Source: UBA6115 sp012514225 (GTDB lineage: Bacteria > Bacillota > Clostridia > Christensenellales > Aristaeellaceae). Taken from it: a stretch of DNA of 64,000 nt. The notes beneath the pieces are model-generated. The model searched no databases, was not told the origin of the DNA, and was given only the letters and a program-made list of their open reading frames with translations. A program made the position numbers and the translations under genes. Location: positions 124,001-188,000 of the forward strand of contig DAIOLC010000001.1 of assembly GCA_036756425.1 (NCBI GenBank). Reading direction: 5' to 3'. Every line of letters starts with the position of its first letter. The stretch's first letter is position 1. Shown piece after piece: positions 1 to 7,637 of this stretch.

Positions 1-65
1 ATGTCCTGCGGAAGGCTGGCGGCGGCTTCGCCGAGCAGCCGGGTGAACCGTTCGATCGTAAGCAT
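1..65 (-). CDS. Metallopeptidase-like protein, N-terminus only (runs off the window)
   Basis: Only about 21 codons are present, read leftward from an ATG at 63-65 that is preceded by a good Shine-Dalgarno (GGGAGGG, about 6 bases away). The peptide begins MLTIERFTRLLGEAAASLPQ. A start of this kind, 'ERF..LL.EA...LP', resembles the N-terminus of the small zincin-like family PF06262 (minimal metalloprotease with a HExxH site further on). The zinc motif lies outside the window, so this identity is a guess from the first residues. The gene is divergent from the glycerophosphodiesterase gene. Confidence 0.4.
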   Translation of the reverse strand, partial: MLTIERFTRLLGEAAASLPQD

Positions 66-229
66 GCCGCGTCCCTCCCTTTTTTTTATTTATAGCGGAT
101 GCGTTGTATGATGGCAAGTTTCTTGTCCCTGTGCAGCCCGCTGTGATAAGATGCTTCCGCAGTCCAGGGGAGCTTGCTGCAACAACTCACATTCATTTGA
201 ATCAAAGGATAACCACAAGGAGGAATCGG
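66..229. other. Divergent intergenic region, no gene
   Basis: This 164-base gap separates a leftward partial gene from the rightward ugpQ-like gene. It contains an A/T run (about 80-95) that would be the leader of the leftward gene. I see no convincing pair of -35/-10 boxes. The reading frame of the rightward gene is open upstream to base 104, but that extension lacks a ribosome-binding site and family similarity. Confidence 0.4.
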
Positions 230-955
230 ATGCCTACACTGGTTTATGCGCATCGCGGCGCTTCCGGCTACGCGCCGGAAAACACGCTGGAGGCTTTTCA
301 GCTGGCGGTTGATCAGGGCGCCCACGGCGTGGAATTGGATGTGCATCTGACGCGGGACAAGGAGTTGCTGGTCACGCATGACGAGCGCATCGACCGGTTG
401 TCCGACGGCAGCGGATTGGTCGGCAGCATGACGCTCAAGGATATCAAGAAGCATCTCTTCAACCGCACCCATCCGGAGTATGAAAAGGCTACCGCGCCAA
501 CGTTGGGGGAAGTGCTTGAATTGCTCGGGCCGACCGGCCTATCGGTCAACATCGAGCTGAAAAACACAAACGACCCCTATCCCGGGCTGGAGGAGCGGTG
601 CGTTAACCTGGTGGAAAGGCTGGGAATGAACGACCGGGTCATTTATTCCTCGTTCAACCACTATTCCATGGGCTTGATTCGCCGCATCAATCCGGAAGCG
701 TCGTGCGGGCTGCTGTACGGCTGCTTTCTGCTCAACCCCGACGAATACCTTCTAAAGAGCGGCATGCAGGCGCTGCACCCGCACTACATGGATTTGCTTT
801 CAAACCCGCAGGCTTATGCGCGCGTGCAGCGCGCGGGCGGCCGCGTGAACGTCTGGACGGTCAACGACGACCGCGACATGCGCAAGGTGGCGGAAGCCGG
901 CGCCGACGTCCTCATCACCAATTATCCCGACCGCGCCCTGGCGGCGCTGGGCTGA
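230..955 (+). CDS. ugpQ: Glycerophosphodiester phosphodiesterase
   Basis: A 241-residue GDPD-family TIM-barrel enzyme. It hydrolyses deacylated phospholipid headgroups (glycerophosphodiesters) to glycerol-3-phosphate and an alcohol. The hallmark motifs are in order: HRGASGYAPENTLEAF at the N-terminus with the catalytic His and the metal-binding Glu, ELDVHLTRD with further metal ligands, then the second catalytic His in VTHDERIDRLSDG. The C-terminus has the usual VWTVND and DVLITNYPDRAL blocks. The frame is open from 104, but the ATG at 230 follows AAGGAGGAAT and starts directly at the conserved barrel strand, so 230 is chosen. There is no signal peptide, so the enzyme is cytoplasmic. The length is normal for the single-domain UgpQ type. 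Confidence 0.93.
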   Translation: MPTLVYAHRGASGYAPENTLEAFQLAVDQGAHGVELDVHLTRDKELLVTHDERIDRLSDGSGLVGSMTLKDIKKHLFNRTHPEYEKATAPTLGEVLELLGPTGLSVNIELKNTNDPYPGLEERCVNLVERLGMNDRVIYSSFNHYSMGLIRRINPEASCGLLYGCFLLNPDEYLLKSGMQALHPHYMDLLSNPQAYARVQRAGGRVNVWTVNDDRDMRKVAEAGADVLITNYPDRALAALG

Positions 956-971
956 GCGGCTGCAGGCGCGA

Positions 972-1000
972 TTGACGGGCATAGCGCCGGATGCTATGAT
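972..1000 (+). promoter_or_regulatory. Sigma-A promoter for yebC
   Basis: TTGACG at 972-977 and TATGAT at 995-1000 are separated by 17 bases, immediately after the ugpQ stop. A second AT-rich box (TATAAT, about 1009-1014) follows. This suggests yebC is transcribed independently of ugpQ. Boxes were read by eye. Confidence 0.6.
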
Positions 1001-1037
1001 TAACACGGTATAATCGCAGGGAAAAGGGAGTGGATGC

Positions 1038-1784
1038 ATGTCCGGTCATTCCAAGTGGGCCAATATCAAGCATAAAAAAGGCAAGGCTGACGCCGAGCGC
1101 GGGAAAGTCTTTACCAAAATCGGCCGGGAAATTGCCATCGCCGTGCGCGAGGGCGGTTCTGATCCGGCTGTCAACGGGAAACTCAGGGATATCATCGCCA
1201 AGGCCAAGGCCAGCAACATGCCAAACGACAACATCAGCCGCAGCATCAAGAAGGCGGCGGGCGAATCCGGCAACGTGATTTTTGAGGAAATCCTCTACGA
1301 GGGCTACGCGCCGGGCGGCGTCGCGGTCATCGCCGAGGTCGTGACCGACAACCGCAACCGGACAGCCGCGGAAATCCGGCACATCTTCGACAAGAACGGC
1401 GGCACGCTGGGAACCAACGGTTCCGTCTCTTATATGTTTGATTTCAAGGGCTTGCTGCTGGTCGAGCGGAGCCCGGGCGTCGACGAGGACGAGCTGATGC
1501 TCAGCGCCCTGGATGCAGGCGCTGAGGACGTGAAATCCGGCGAGGAGGGCTTTGAAATCTATACCGCGCCCAACGATTTTTCCGCCGTCCGGGAGGCGCT
1601 TGAAACCAGCGGGTACTCCTTCCTGTCGGCCGAGCGGCAGCGGATCGCGCAGACCTCGGTGGTCGTGGAGGACGAAGAGAACCTGGCCAAAACCGTCAAG
1701 CTGCTGGAGATGCTGGAAGACAGCGACGACGTGATGAACGTATATCACAACGCCGAACTGCCAGAGGAACCGGAAGAAGAGTAA
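1038..1784 (+). CDS. yebC: YebC/PmpR family protein (TACO1-like)
   Basis: A 248-residue YebC/TACO1 family protein, full length. The N-terminus MSGHSKWANIKHKKGKAD is diagnostic, and the central KASNMPNDNISRSIKKA segment and the acidic C-terminal domain follow as expected. Family members were first annotated as transcriptional regulators (PmpR). Work on YebC/TACO1 relatives also links them to translation on the ribosome at difficult sequences. Which role applies here cannot be told from sequence. The ATG at 1038 follows GGGAG. The gene has its own promoter just upstream and a strong hairpin after its stop, so it is probably monocistronic. Confidence 0.95.
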   Translation: MSGHSKWANIKHKKGKADAERGKVFTKIGREIAIAVREGGSDPAVNGKLRDIIAKAKASNMPNDNISRSIKKAAGESGNVIFEEILYEGYAPGGVAVIAEVVTDNRNRTAAEIRHIFDKNGGTLGTNGSVSYMFDFKGLLLVERSPGVDEDELMLSALDAGAEDVKSGEEGFEIYTAPNDFSAVREALETSGYSFLSAERQRIAQTSVVVEDEENLAKTVKLLEMLEDSDDVMNVYHNAELPEEPEEE

Positions 1785-1810
1785 ACGCCACCCTATACAA
1801 AATCAGTCAA

Positions 1811-1837
1811 GGAGCCGCCGGCACGCCCGGCGGCTCC
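1811..1837 (+). terminator. Hairpin terminator between convergent yebC and the repeat-protein gene
   Basis: An 11-bp perfect GC-rich stem (GGAGCCGCCGG with CCGGCGGCTCC, 5-base loop) lies 26 bases after the yebC stop. The following T tract is weak (TCATGTCAGTTT). It could act on both convergent genes. Confidence 0.6.
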
Positions 1838-1852
1838 TCATGTCAGTTTGAT

Positions 1853-4800
1853 CTACCTTGATGGGGTTTGCTCGTTGCCGCCCGTCCAGTCCTTCTGCGG
1901 CAGATGAAGGAGGGACTCGGGCAGGACGCCCTCGCGGACAGGGACGAAGCCGAAATCGCAGTTCAGGTTGCGGCCGCCGCTGGGGACGACGATGCCGTCG
2001 GCCGTCGCGATGTTTCCTTCCCTGGGGCCAAGGACGCTCGCGACCAGCGGGAAATCCGTCTGGATAAGGGTGGGCTGCAGTTCCGGGGGCATCTCCACTT
2101 CCACCCGATAGCTGCCGGGGTACAGTTCTACAATCAGGTAGCGCCCGTAGACGTCTGTTTCAGCCTGGCCGGCCACTTGGCCGTGGCGGTACAACCGTAC
2201 CGTGATGCCTGGCACGCCGGGCTCGCCCGCGTCCTGCATCCCGTTCCTGTTGACGTCCAGCCAGGCGACGTCGCCCAGTTTGCCCATGGAGCCGATGCCG
2301 ATGTCCTGGTTCCTCATCGCCTGGCCCATTTTCAGCCGCAGCAGGCCGCTGTGGCCTTCGGACGCCTTTGCGCCGGCCAGTTCGGCGGTAATCACGCTTT
2401 GGCGCTCCGTCGCGTCCGCGCTGCGGGCGAAACGATACGTATCCGGAAGCTGCGCATGGACCGTATAGGGTAGCGGCAGAAGGCCGTCAAACAGATAGGA
2501 ACCGTCTTCTCCGGTCTGCGTTTCAGCGACGGTTTTGCCGTCCGCGCTGTTCAGGCGTATGGGTATCCCGCTGACGCCGGTTCCGCTGCCGTCCATGTTC
2601 CAGACGGTGCCGCCCAGGCTGCCGCGCTGGACGACCGCCAGCTCCAGCCGGCTGCCGCCCGCGTTGAGCGCGAACTCTTTCGACCAGTCGACGCCCGCCT
2701 GCGTTGCCCCGGCGGGAATCGACAGGAAAAAGTCGTCCGGCAGTTGGATGTCCAGCCGGTATTGGCCTGGAAAGGCTTGATTGAGGCTAAACAAGCCATC
2801 GTCATCCGCGTCAAAGTTGTCTTCCGTGCCCGTCCTTAAGTGGGTCAGCCTGAAGGACGCGGCGTAGGGCGCGTCCACCTGTTCGTCGTACAGGCCGTTC
2901 AAGTCGTTGTCATAGAACGAAATGCCTGAGAGGAGGATGGGCTTGACGGCGGACATCAGGGTGTCGGTCAGCGCCGTGCCCATCCCGATTTTCACTTCCG
3001 TTTCGGATTTTCCGCCAATCGAGGCCGGCAGCAGGCTATTCTCATTTGCGTCCAGCGCGTAGCCGGCCGGCAGCTCCACGGCTAGATGGTAGGTGCCGGG
3101 GCGCACGCCGGAGAGCAGGTACTGGCCGCCGTTGTCGCTCGAAGACGTATACGCCTCCTGGGTCCGGAGGTTGGTCATCCTCAGCGTTGCGCCGGGGAGG
3201 CGGGGGTCCCCCCCGTCCGGCAGCCCGTCGTTGTTCAGGTCATAAAAGGCGAAGCCGGAAACGACGCCGGTCTGAACGGCGAACAGCGGTTCAAGCGATA
3301 GCCGGTCGCTGGCCTTGACCTCCAGCCTGCCGCTGAGCAAAGCGGTTTCGTCCGTCAAAGGCTTGCTGTATTTCGCGCCTTCCGGCAGCGTCAGCTTCAG
3401 CTGGTATGTTCCGGGAAGGGCGCCCTTGAGCGAGAACGACCCGTCCTCGCCGGTGACGGCGACCGTGTGTTCCGACACCGGCATGCCGTCCTCGCCGACC
3501 AGTTCGACTTGTACGCCCGGCAGCCCGCCCATCGCGCCGGAGAACCCCTCCTCCTCGTCACCCAGCAGCACGGCCCCATCAATTACGGCGGAGCGGAAAG
3601 CGCCGGCGTCCATCCCATCCAGGTGCTGGCCGGGCGAAAGCGTGACGGCATCCGTGCGCCCGTAGGCAGGCGTCTGCTCGGTGACATGGTTGACCATGCC
3701 TGTTCCCGCGGGATAGAAGTTGGAGAACACATAGGGCGAGACCAGGTCGAACTGCACCGAATACGTGGACGGCACAAGGTTCTCCAGCAGGTAGGCGCCT
3801 TGCTCGTCCGTCTGCGCCTGCGCCGCGGTTTGCCCCAGCGCGTCCACCGCTTTCACGCTGAAACCCTGGAGGAAGCCTTCACCCTGGGCGTGAACGCCGG
3901 ACAGGTCGCTGTCTTCAAAGAGTGTGCCCGATATGGATGCCGGCAGGGTGACGCCGGCCTGGAGGAGCAGCCGTTCACCCGGCTGGAGCGACCGGACGAC
4001 GGTCAGGGAGGACGTCGCGGACACGGCGTGAAATGCGTTCCCGTCTTCCCCGCCAGCCACGGAGAAAATCTGCCCGTCCGGCAGGGTGACGCGGATTTCG
4101 ACCTCCCCGCTTCTCACGCGGGGGAGCAGGGCGGCGCCGGACGCGTCCGTGAGGGACTCCGCCGCCGCCTCCCCCTTATTCAGCGCCTCGGCTTTCGCGC
4201 CGGAGAACGCGGGTTCCCCCTCGTCCCGGACGCCGTTGACGTTTCCGTCATGGAAGGCGACGACCTGGACGCCGGAGGCCGGCATCACGCCGATGGGTTC
4301 CGGGCGCGTGTCCTCCCCTTCCCGGACCTGAACCGGTGCGCTTTGGCTGCCTGAAAAGCCGTCGTGGAACAGCGATGGGCTGCCGTCAGGGACAAACATC
4401 GCCCCGTCCGGCAGTGTTGCCGTCAGCGTGTATTCTCCCGCCTGCAGAAAGTTGAAGGAATACTCCGGCGCCGCGGTTGTGACCAGGGTCCGGCTGACGC
4501 CCAGCGCCTGGTGGGTCAGCGTCAGCTCGATGCCCGGCAGGCCGCCCTCGCCGTCGGATTGCCTGCCGTCCATGTCCCCGTCCATCCAGACGCGGCCGGT
4601 CAGGGTGCCGGACAGCACGCCGCCGACGCCGACGCCGAGGCTTTTTTCCAGCTCAAACGGCTCCGAGACCCCCTCGTTGTTCTCCGTAGGGGGGATGACG
4701 TTGTAGAACGGGTTGATTTTCTGCCCCAACGGGCCGATGATGTAGGGCTCCGGCATGACCGCCTTGAGGCGGTACGCGCCCGGCGTCAGCCCGCGCATCT

Positions 4801-5398
4801 GGGCGAAGCCTTCGCGGTCCGTAACCGCCTGGGCGATCTCATACGCAACGCCTTGCCAGTCAAACAGAAGGGTCAGCGCGACGCCCCTCAGCAGCGGCTC
4901 GCTGCTGAAACGGCCGCCGTTCATGTTCTCGTCGCCAAAGGCGATTACGTTCAAATAGGCGCTTCGGCGGCTGGCGCCAATCGGCAGTTCCAACTGCTGT
5001 GCTTCCTGAAGCGTGAACGGGGCGGTGCGGCCGTTGTTCCCCATCGCGGGAAGCGCCGCGTTTCCGCCTTCCGCAAGGCGTGTAAAGAACAACCCGTCCG
5101 GTAAAAGGACGACCAGCCGGTATTCGCCGGCCCCGACGCCGGGAAAGGAGTACCTGCCGTCTTCCCCGGTTTTCTGGACGCCCGAAACGCTCTCGCGTCC
5201 GTTCAAAACCGACATCAGGGTGACTTCCGCCCCTTCGACGAATTTCCCGCCCTCGTCCATCAGGCCGTCGCCGTCGCCGTCCAGGAAGACCTGACCTGAA
5301 ACCGACGCGCCCTGCGCCGCCGCGACCAGCGAAAACAGGATGAACAGGGCGATGAGCGCGCCCAGCGCGGAGAATCTGATGCGTCGATGGTTCTGCAC
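1853..5398 (-). CDS. Large secreted SdrD-B/Cna-B-like repeat protein
   Basis: About 1181 residues. A signal peptide (Arg-rich start, hydrophobic stretch ALGALIALFILFSLVAAAQG) is followed by about ten beta-sandwich modules of roughly 100 residues. Each opens with a strand such as VSGQVF, LTGRVW, VSGFAFYD or LGDVAWLD, then an acidic Dx[DN]xDG calcium-type loop, then a G.YxF/L.P.Y.L consensus. This is the pattern of SdrD B-like and Cna-B/SpaA stalk domains of Gram-positive surface proteins. No LPXTG motif, transmembrane tail or positively charged anchor is seen at the C-terminus. The frame has an ATG at 5413 without a ribosome site. The GTG at 5398 sits 8 bases after GGAGG, so it is preferred. 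It is downstream in an operon with a shorter paralogue. The ligand is unknown. Confidence 0.82.
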   Translation of the reverse strand: MQNHRRIRFSALGALIALFILFSLVAAAQGASVSGQVFLDGDGDGLMDEGGKFVEGAEVTLMSVLNGRESVSGVQKTGEDGRYSFPGVGAGEYRLVVLLPDGLFFTRLAEGGNAALPAMGNNGRTAPFTLQEAQQLELPIGASRRSAYLNVIAFGDENMNGGRFSSEPLLRGVALTLLFDWQGVAYEIAQAVTDREGFAQMRGLTPGAYRLKAVMPEPYIIGPLGQKINPFYNVIPPTENNEGVSEPFELEKSLGVGVGGVLSGTLTGRVWMDGDMDGRQSDGEGGLPGIELTLTHQALGVSRTLVTTAAPEYSFNFLQAGEYTLTATLPDGAMFVPDGSPSLFHDGFSGSQSAPVQVREGEDTRPEPIGVMPASGVQVVAFHDGNVNGVRDEGEPAFSGAKAEALNKGEAAAESLTDASGAALLPRVRSGEVEIRVTLPDGQIFSVAGGEDGNAFHAVSATSSLTVVRSLQPGERLLLQAGVTLPASISGTLFEDSDLSGVHAQGEGFLQGFSVKAVDALGQTAAQAQTDEQGAYLLENLVPSTYSVQFDLVSPYVFSNFYPAGTGMVNHVTEQTPAYGRTDAVTLSPGQHLDGMDAGAFRSAVIDGAVLLGDEEEGFSGAMGGLPGVQVELVGEDGMPVSEHTVAVTGEDGSFSLKGALPGTYQLKLTLPEGAKYSKPLTDETALLSGRLEVKASDRLSLEPLFAVQTGVVSGFAFYDLNNDGLPDGGDPRLPGATLRMTNLRTQEAYTSSSDNGGQYLLSGVRPGTYHLAVELPAGYALDANENSLLPASIGGKSETEVKIGMGTALTDTLMSAVKPILLSGISFYDNDLNGLYDEQVDAPYAASFRLTHLRTGTEDNFDADDDGLFSLNQAFPGQYRLDIQLPDDFFLSIPAGATQAGVDWSKEFALNAGGSRLELAVVQRGSLGGTVWNMDGSGTGVSGIPIRLNSADGKTVAETQTGEDGSYLFDGLLPLPYTVHAQLPDTYRFARSADATERQSVITAELAGAKASEGHSGLLRLKMGQAMRNQDIGIGSMGKLGDVAWLDVNRNGMQDAGEPGVPGITVRLYRHGQVAGQAETDVYGRYLIVELYPGSYRVEVEMPPELQPTLIQTDFPLVASVLGPREGNIATADGIVVPSGGRNLNCDFGFVPVREGVLPESLLHLPQKDWTGGNEQTPSR

Positions 5399-5426
5399 TG
5401 CGAATGCCTCCATGTGGTCGTCGGTT

Positions 5427-6209
5427 TTACTGGATGCCGCTGATTCCCAGCCCCAGCATGGTTTCCAGGGCGTACGGCCCGGCTGTACCCGCGTGCTCGC
5501 CGGAAGGAACGAACACGTTGAAAAACACGTTGTCCTTCGCGCCGCGTGGCCCGATGCGATAGGGACGGGGAAGGGCGGCCTGCATCCGGTAGGTCGCCGG
5601 GGTCAGGAAGCGGAACTGGGCGAAACCGTTTTTGTTCGTCAGGGCTTTTGCAATCACGTACGTCTCATCCAGCCACCTGTACGTGATGGTGACTTCGACG
5701 CCTTGTAGCATGGGTTCCGTGCTGTAACGGCTGCCGTTGAGGTTTTTATCCTCGAAAGCGACGAAATTGAAATAGGCAGGCCGGATTGTCGTTCCCACCA
5801 GCTTCTCGGCTGCTTCCCCGTCCTTCAAGGAAAAGACCGGCGTCCTTCCCCGGCTTCCCTGGGCGGGAAGCGCGGCGCTCCCTCCCTCTACAGGCTCGAT
5901 AAAGTAGTTGCGCGCCGGTAACTGGATATCGAGATAATACGCCCCGGCGTCCAGTCCCTCGAAGGCGTACGTGCCGTCCCGCCCGGTTTCGACCGTTTCA
6001 AGGGCCTGTTCGGCGCCGCCAGTTACGCTTGTCAGGGTGATTTTCACGTCGGGAACCGGGCGTTCGCGCGCTTCCGCCAGTTTGCTGCCGTTCACGTCAC
6101 GGAACACCCGTCCTGTGACGGAGGCGCCCTGCGCGAACGCCGGTGAAGAAGCCGCCAGTGCGAAAACCACGGCGGCAAACAGGCAAATAACGCGGGAACC
6201 GTTCCTCAT
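5427..6209 (-). CDS. Small secreted SdrD-B-like protein, paralogue of the neighbour
   Basis: A 260-residue protein with a clear signal peptide (LFAAVVFALAASSPAFA, cleavage likely after AFA) and two SdrD-B-like modules. It aligns by eye with the N-terminal two modules of the following large protein: GASVTGRVFRDVNG against GASVSGQVFLDGDG, and NFVAFEDKNLNGSRYSTEPM against NVIAFGDENMNGGRFSSEPL. The two genes therefore look like a tandem duplication in which one copy grew or the other shrank. There is no C-terminal sorting signal. The ATG at 6207-6209 follows AGGAGG, which overlaps the end of the nitroreductase gene, so the three genes form one minus-strand operon. Confidence 0.8.
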   Translation of the reverse strand: MRNGSRVICLFAAVVFALAASSPAFAQGASVTGRVFRDVNGSKLAEARERPVPDVKITLTSVTGGAEQALETVETGRDGTYAFEGLDAGAYYLDIQLPARNYFIEPVEGGSAALPAQGSRGRTPVFSLKDGEAAEKLVGTTIRPAYFNFVAFEDKNLNGSRYSTEPMLQGVEVTITYRWLDETYVIAKALTNKNGFAQFRFLTPATYRMQAALPRPYRIGPRGAKDNVFFNVFVPSGEHAGTAGPYALETMLGLGISGIQ

Positions 6210-6210
6210 T

Positions 6211-6792
6211 TCAAGCCTCCTGGTTTTCTTTCTCCGTCAGGATGGTAATGGTACCGGGTTTGCGTTCGTGCGCGGGTTTGTCGTCCGTCGGGTATCCGAT
6301 GGCGACGGCGATGACGAAGGAATAGCCCTCGGGAAAGCGAAGCAGTTTTTCCAGCGCCTTTCCTTCCCTGCCTGTGAAAGCGTCCCGTGGCATGCCCAGG
6401 ATGACGCTTCCCAGCCCCATGCTTTGTGCTGCCAGCGCGAGCGTCTGCGCGGCGATGCCGCAGTCAATCGGCGCGTAGGAACGGCTTTCAGGCGCTGAAA
6501 TAAAGAAGACTGTGGGCGCGTGGTAAAAGATCTGGAACCCCTCGCTGTCATACCGCGGGCTTCTGTCCTCCCGGTCGCGCAGCATCGCCGCGGCCTCTGC
6601 CGCACGATGGACCCTGTTTAACAACCCCTGGTCCTGCACGACGGTATAATGCCAGGGCTGGAAGTTGTTGGCGGACGGCGCGGACAGCGCGGCCTCCATC
6701 AGGGCGTCCAGCTGCTTGCAGCTGATTTGCCTGGCGTCGTAGGCGCGGTGGGAGCGACGCTGCGCGATTGCGCGGAGCACCTCGTTTTCCAT
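6211..6792 (-). CDS. Nitroreductase family protein
   Basis: A 193-residue FMN-dependent nitroreductase-fold protein. It has the N-terminal AIAQRRSHRAYD motif (phosphate-binding RRS.R), the SAPSANNFQPWHY segment that contacts flavin, and the C-terminal GMPRDAF and IAVAIGYP blocks. Such enzymes reduce nitro or quinone compounds with NAD(P)H; the natural substrate is unknown. The frame extends to 6825, but the ATG at 6792 follows AGGAGGG by 5 bases and matches the family start. It is the first gene of the minus-strand operon with the two repeat proteins. No functional link to them is evident. Confidence 0.88.
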   Translation of the reverse strand: MENEVLRAIAQRRSHRAYDARQISCKQLDALMEAALSAPSANNFQPWHYTVVQDQGLLNRVHRAAEAAAMLRDREDRSPRYDSEGFQIFYHAPTVFFISAPESRSYAPIDCGIAAQTLALAAQSMGLGSVILGMPRDAFTGREGKALEKLLRFPEGYSFVIAVAIGYPTDDKPAHERKPGTITILTEKENQEA

Positions 6793-6805
6793 AAAGCCCT
6801 CCTGT

Positions 6806-6833
6806 TTGATGGCGGGGCAGGACATGTTACACT
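6806..6833 (+). promoter_or_regulatory. Possible promoter for tadA
   Basis: TTGATG (6806-6811) and TACACT (6828-6833) are 16 bases apart in the divergent gap between the nitroreductase gene and tadA. The match is moderate. The boxes lie close to the start codon, giving a leader of about 10-15 bases. Confidence 0.45.
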
Positions 6834-6851
6834 GGCCGCGGAGGAATGCCG

Positions 6852-7373
6852 ATGAAAGACAGCGACTGGATGCGGGAAGCCCTCAGGCTGGCGGCAGAGG
6901 ACCCGATGGAGGTCCCCGTCGGGGCGGTCATCGTCCGGGACGGTATCCTGATTTCCGGCGCACGCAACCGCCAGGAAGCGGGCAGGGACGCGCTGGCCCA
7001 CGCCGAGTTGCTGGCCGTCCGCCGCGCGCAGGAAGCGCTGGGTGCCGCCAGGCTTGACGGATGCACGATGTACGTGACCCTGGAGCCCTGCCCGATGTGC
7101 GCGGGCGCCATCATCCTCTCCGGCCTGGAACGGTGCGTGTTCGCGGCTTTTGACCGCCGGTACGGCTGCTGCGGAAGCGTATACGCATTGCCGATGGACC
7201 CGGTCTTCCCGCGGCGGGTCGCCTGCGAGGGCGGCTTGCTGCGCGAGGAGGCGGAAGCGCTCCTGGACCGGTTCTTTGCGCGGCTGCGGGAACGCGGCGG
7301 CAACCCGGAAGCCTTGCCCGGCCTGCCGCCCGAAGAAGTATACCATCGGCGGGATGGGCTGGCAAATCCTTGA
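6852..7373 (+). CDS. tadA: tRNA-specific adenosine deaminase
   Basis: A 173-residue zinc deaminase that converts wobble adenosine 34 of tRNA-Arg(ACG) to inosine. The HAE motif (ALAHAELLAV, zinc His and catalytic Glu) and PCPMCAGAI (two zinc Cys) are both present and correctly spaced, and PVGAVIV marks the cytidine-deaminase fold. Two in-frame ATGs exist. The one at 6846 touches the GGAGG, while the one at 6852 has 7-base spacing, so 6852 is preferred. A C-terminal extension of about 20 residues is normal for Firmicutes. The SCIFF gene promoter overlaps its stop codon. Confidence 0.94.
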   Translation: MKDSDWMREALRLAAEDPMEVPVGAVIVRDGILISGARNRQEAGRDALAHAELLAVRRAQEALGAARLDGCTMYVTLEPCPMCAGAIILSGLERCVFAAFDRRYGCCGSVYALPMDPVFPRRVACEGGLLREEAEALLDRFFARLRERGGNPEALPGLPPEEVYHRRDGLANP

Positions 7374-7398
7374 CAGTGCGCACATGCGCGGATAGAAT
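7370..7398 (+). promoter_or_regulatory. Promoter of the SCIFF peptide gene
   Basis: TTGACA at 7370-7375 (perfect -35, overlapping the tadA stop) and TAGAAT at 7393-7398, with a 17-base spacer. This is one of the strongest promoters in the window and fits high expression of a short peptide. Confidence 0.75.
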
Positions 7399-7429
7399 GA
7401 TGCGCAACATGGAAGAAGAGGTGAACGGA

Positions 7430-7573
7430 ATGAAAATTAAAACCCTGGCTTCGAGGGACTTGAAGGCCAGCCTGGAGAACGGCGGTTGCGGCGAGTGCCA
7501 GACCTCCTGCCAGTCCGCGTGCAAAACGTCCTGCGGCGTCGCGAACCAGCCCTGCGAGAAGGAACAGGACTGA
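7430..7573 (+). CDS. scfA: SCIFF ranthipeptide precursor (six cysteines in forty-five)
   Basis: A 47-residue precursor peptide with Cys at positions 20, 23, 27, 31, 35 and 42, in the highly conserved core GECQTSCQSACKTSCGVANQ. This is the SCIFF family, found in almost all Clostridia. The partner radical-SAM enzyme installs a thioether bridge from a Cys sulfur to a Thr carbon (ranthipeptide class). The leader part (MKIKTLASRDLKASLENGG) is expected to bind the enzyme. Upstream in-frame ATGs exist, but 7430 follows GAGGTGAACGGA and matches the family start. It has its own strong promoter and a terminator before the maturase. The function of mature SCIFF is still debated; a role in cell-density signalling has been proposed in some clostridia. 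Confidence 0.95.
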   Translation: MKIKTLASRDLKASLENGGCGECQTSCQSACKTSCGVANQPCEKEQD

Positions 7574-7604
7574 TTCCGGTTTTCTTGAGCGAACACACCG
7601 GCAG

Positions 7605-7628
7605 CCGCCTGGCGACAGGCGGTTTTTT
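7605..7628 (+). terminator. Intrinsic terminator between the SCIFF gene and its maturase
   Basis: Stem CCGCCTG/CAGGCGG with a GCGA tetraloop, followed by six T. The GGAG ribosome site of the maturase begins directly after the T tract. Read-through of this terminator would set a high peptide-to-enzyme ratio. Confidence 0.85.
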
Positions 7629-7637
7629 GGAGTTTGC

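Noticed and set aside
1853..5398. CRISPR-like or tandem DNA repeat in the large repeat-protein gene
   Set aside because: The modules repeat at protein level and are diverged in DNA; no short identical repeats with unique spacers occur.
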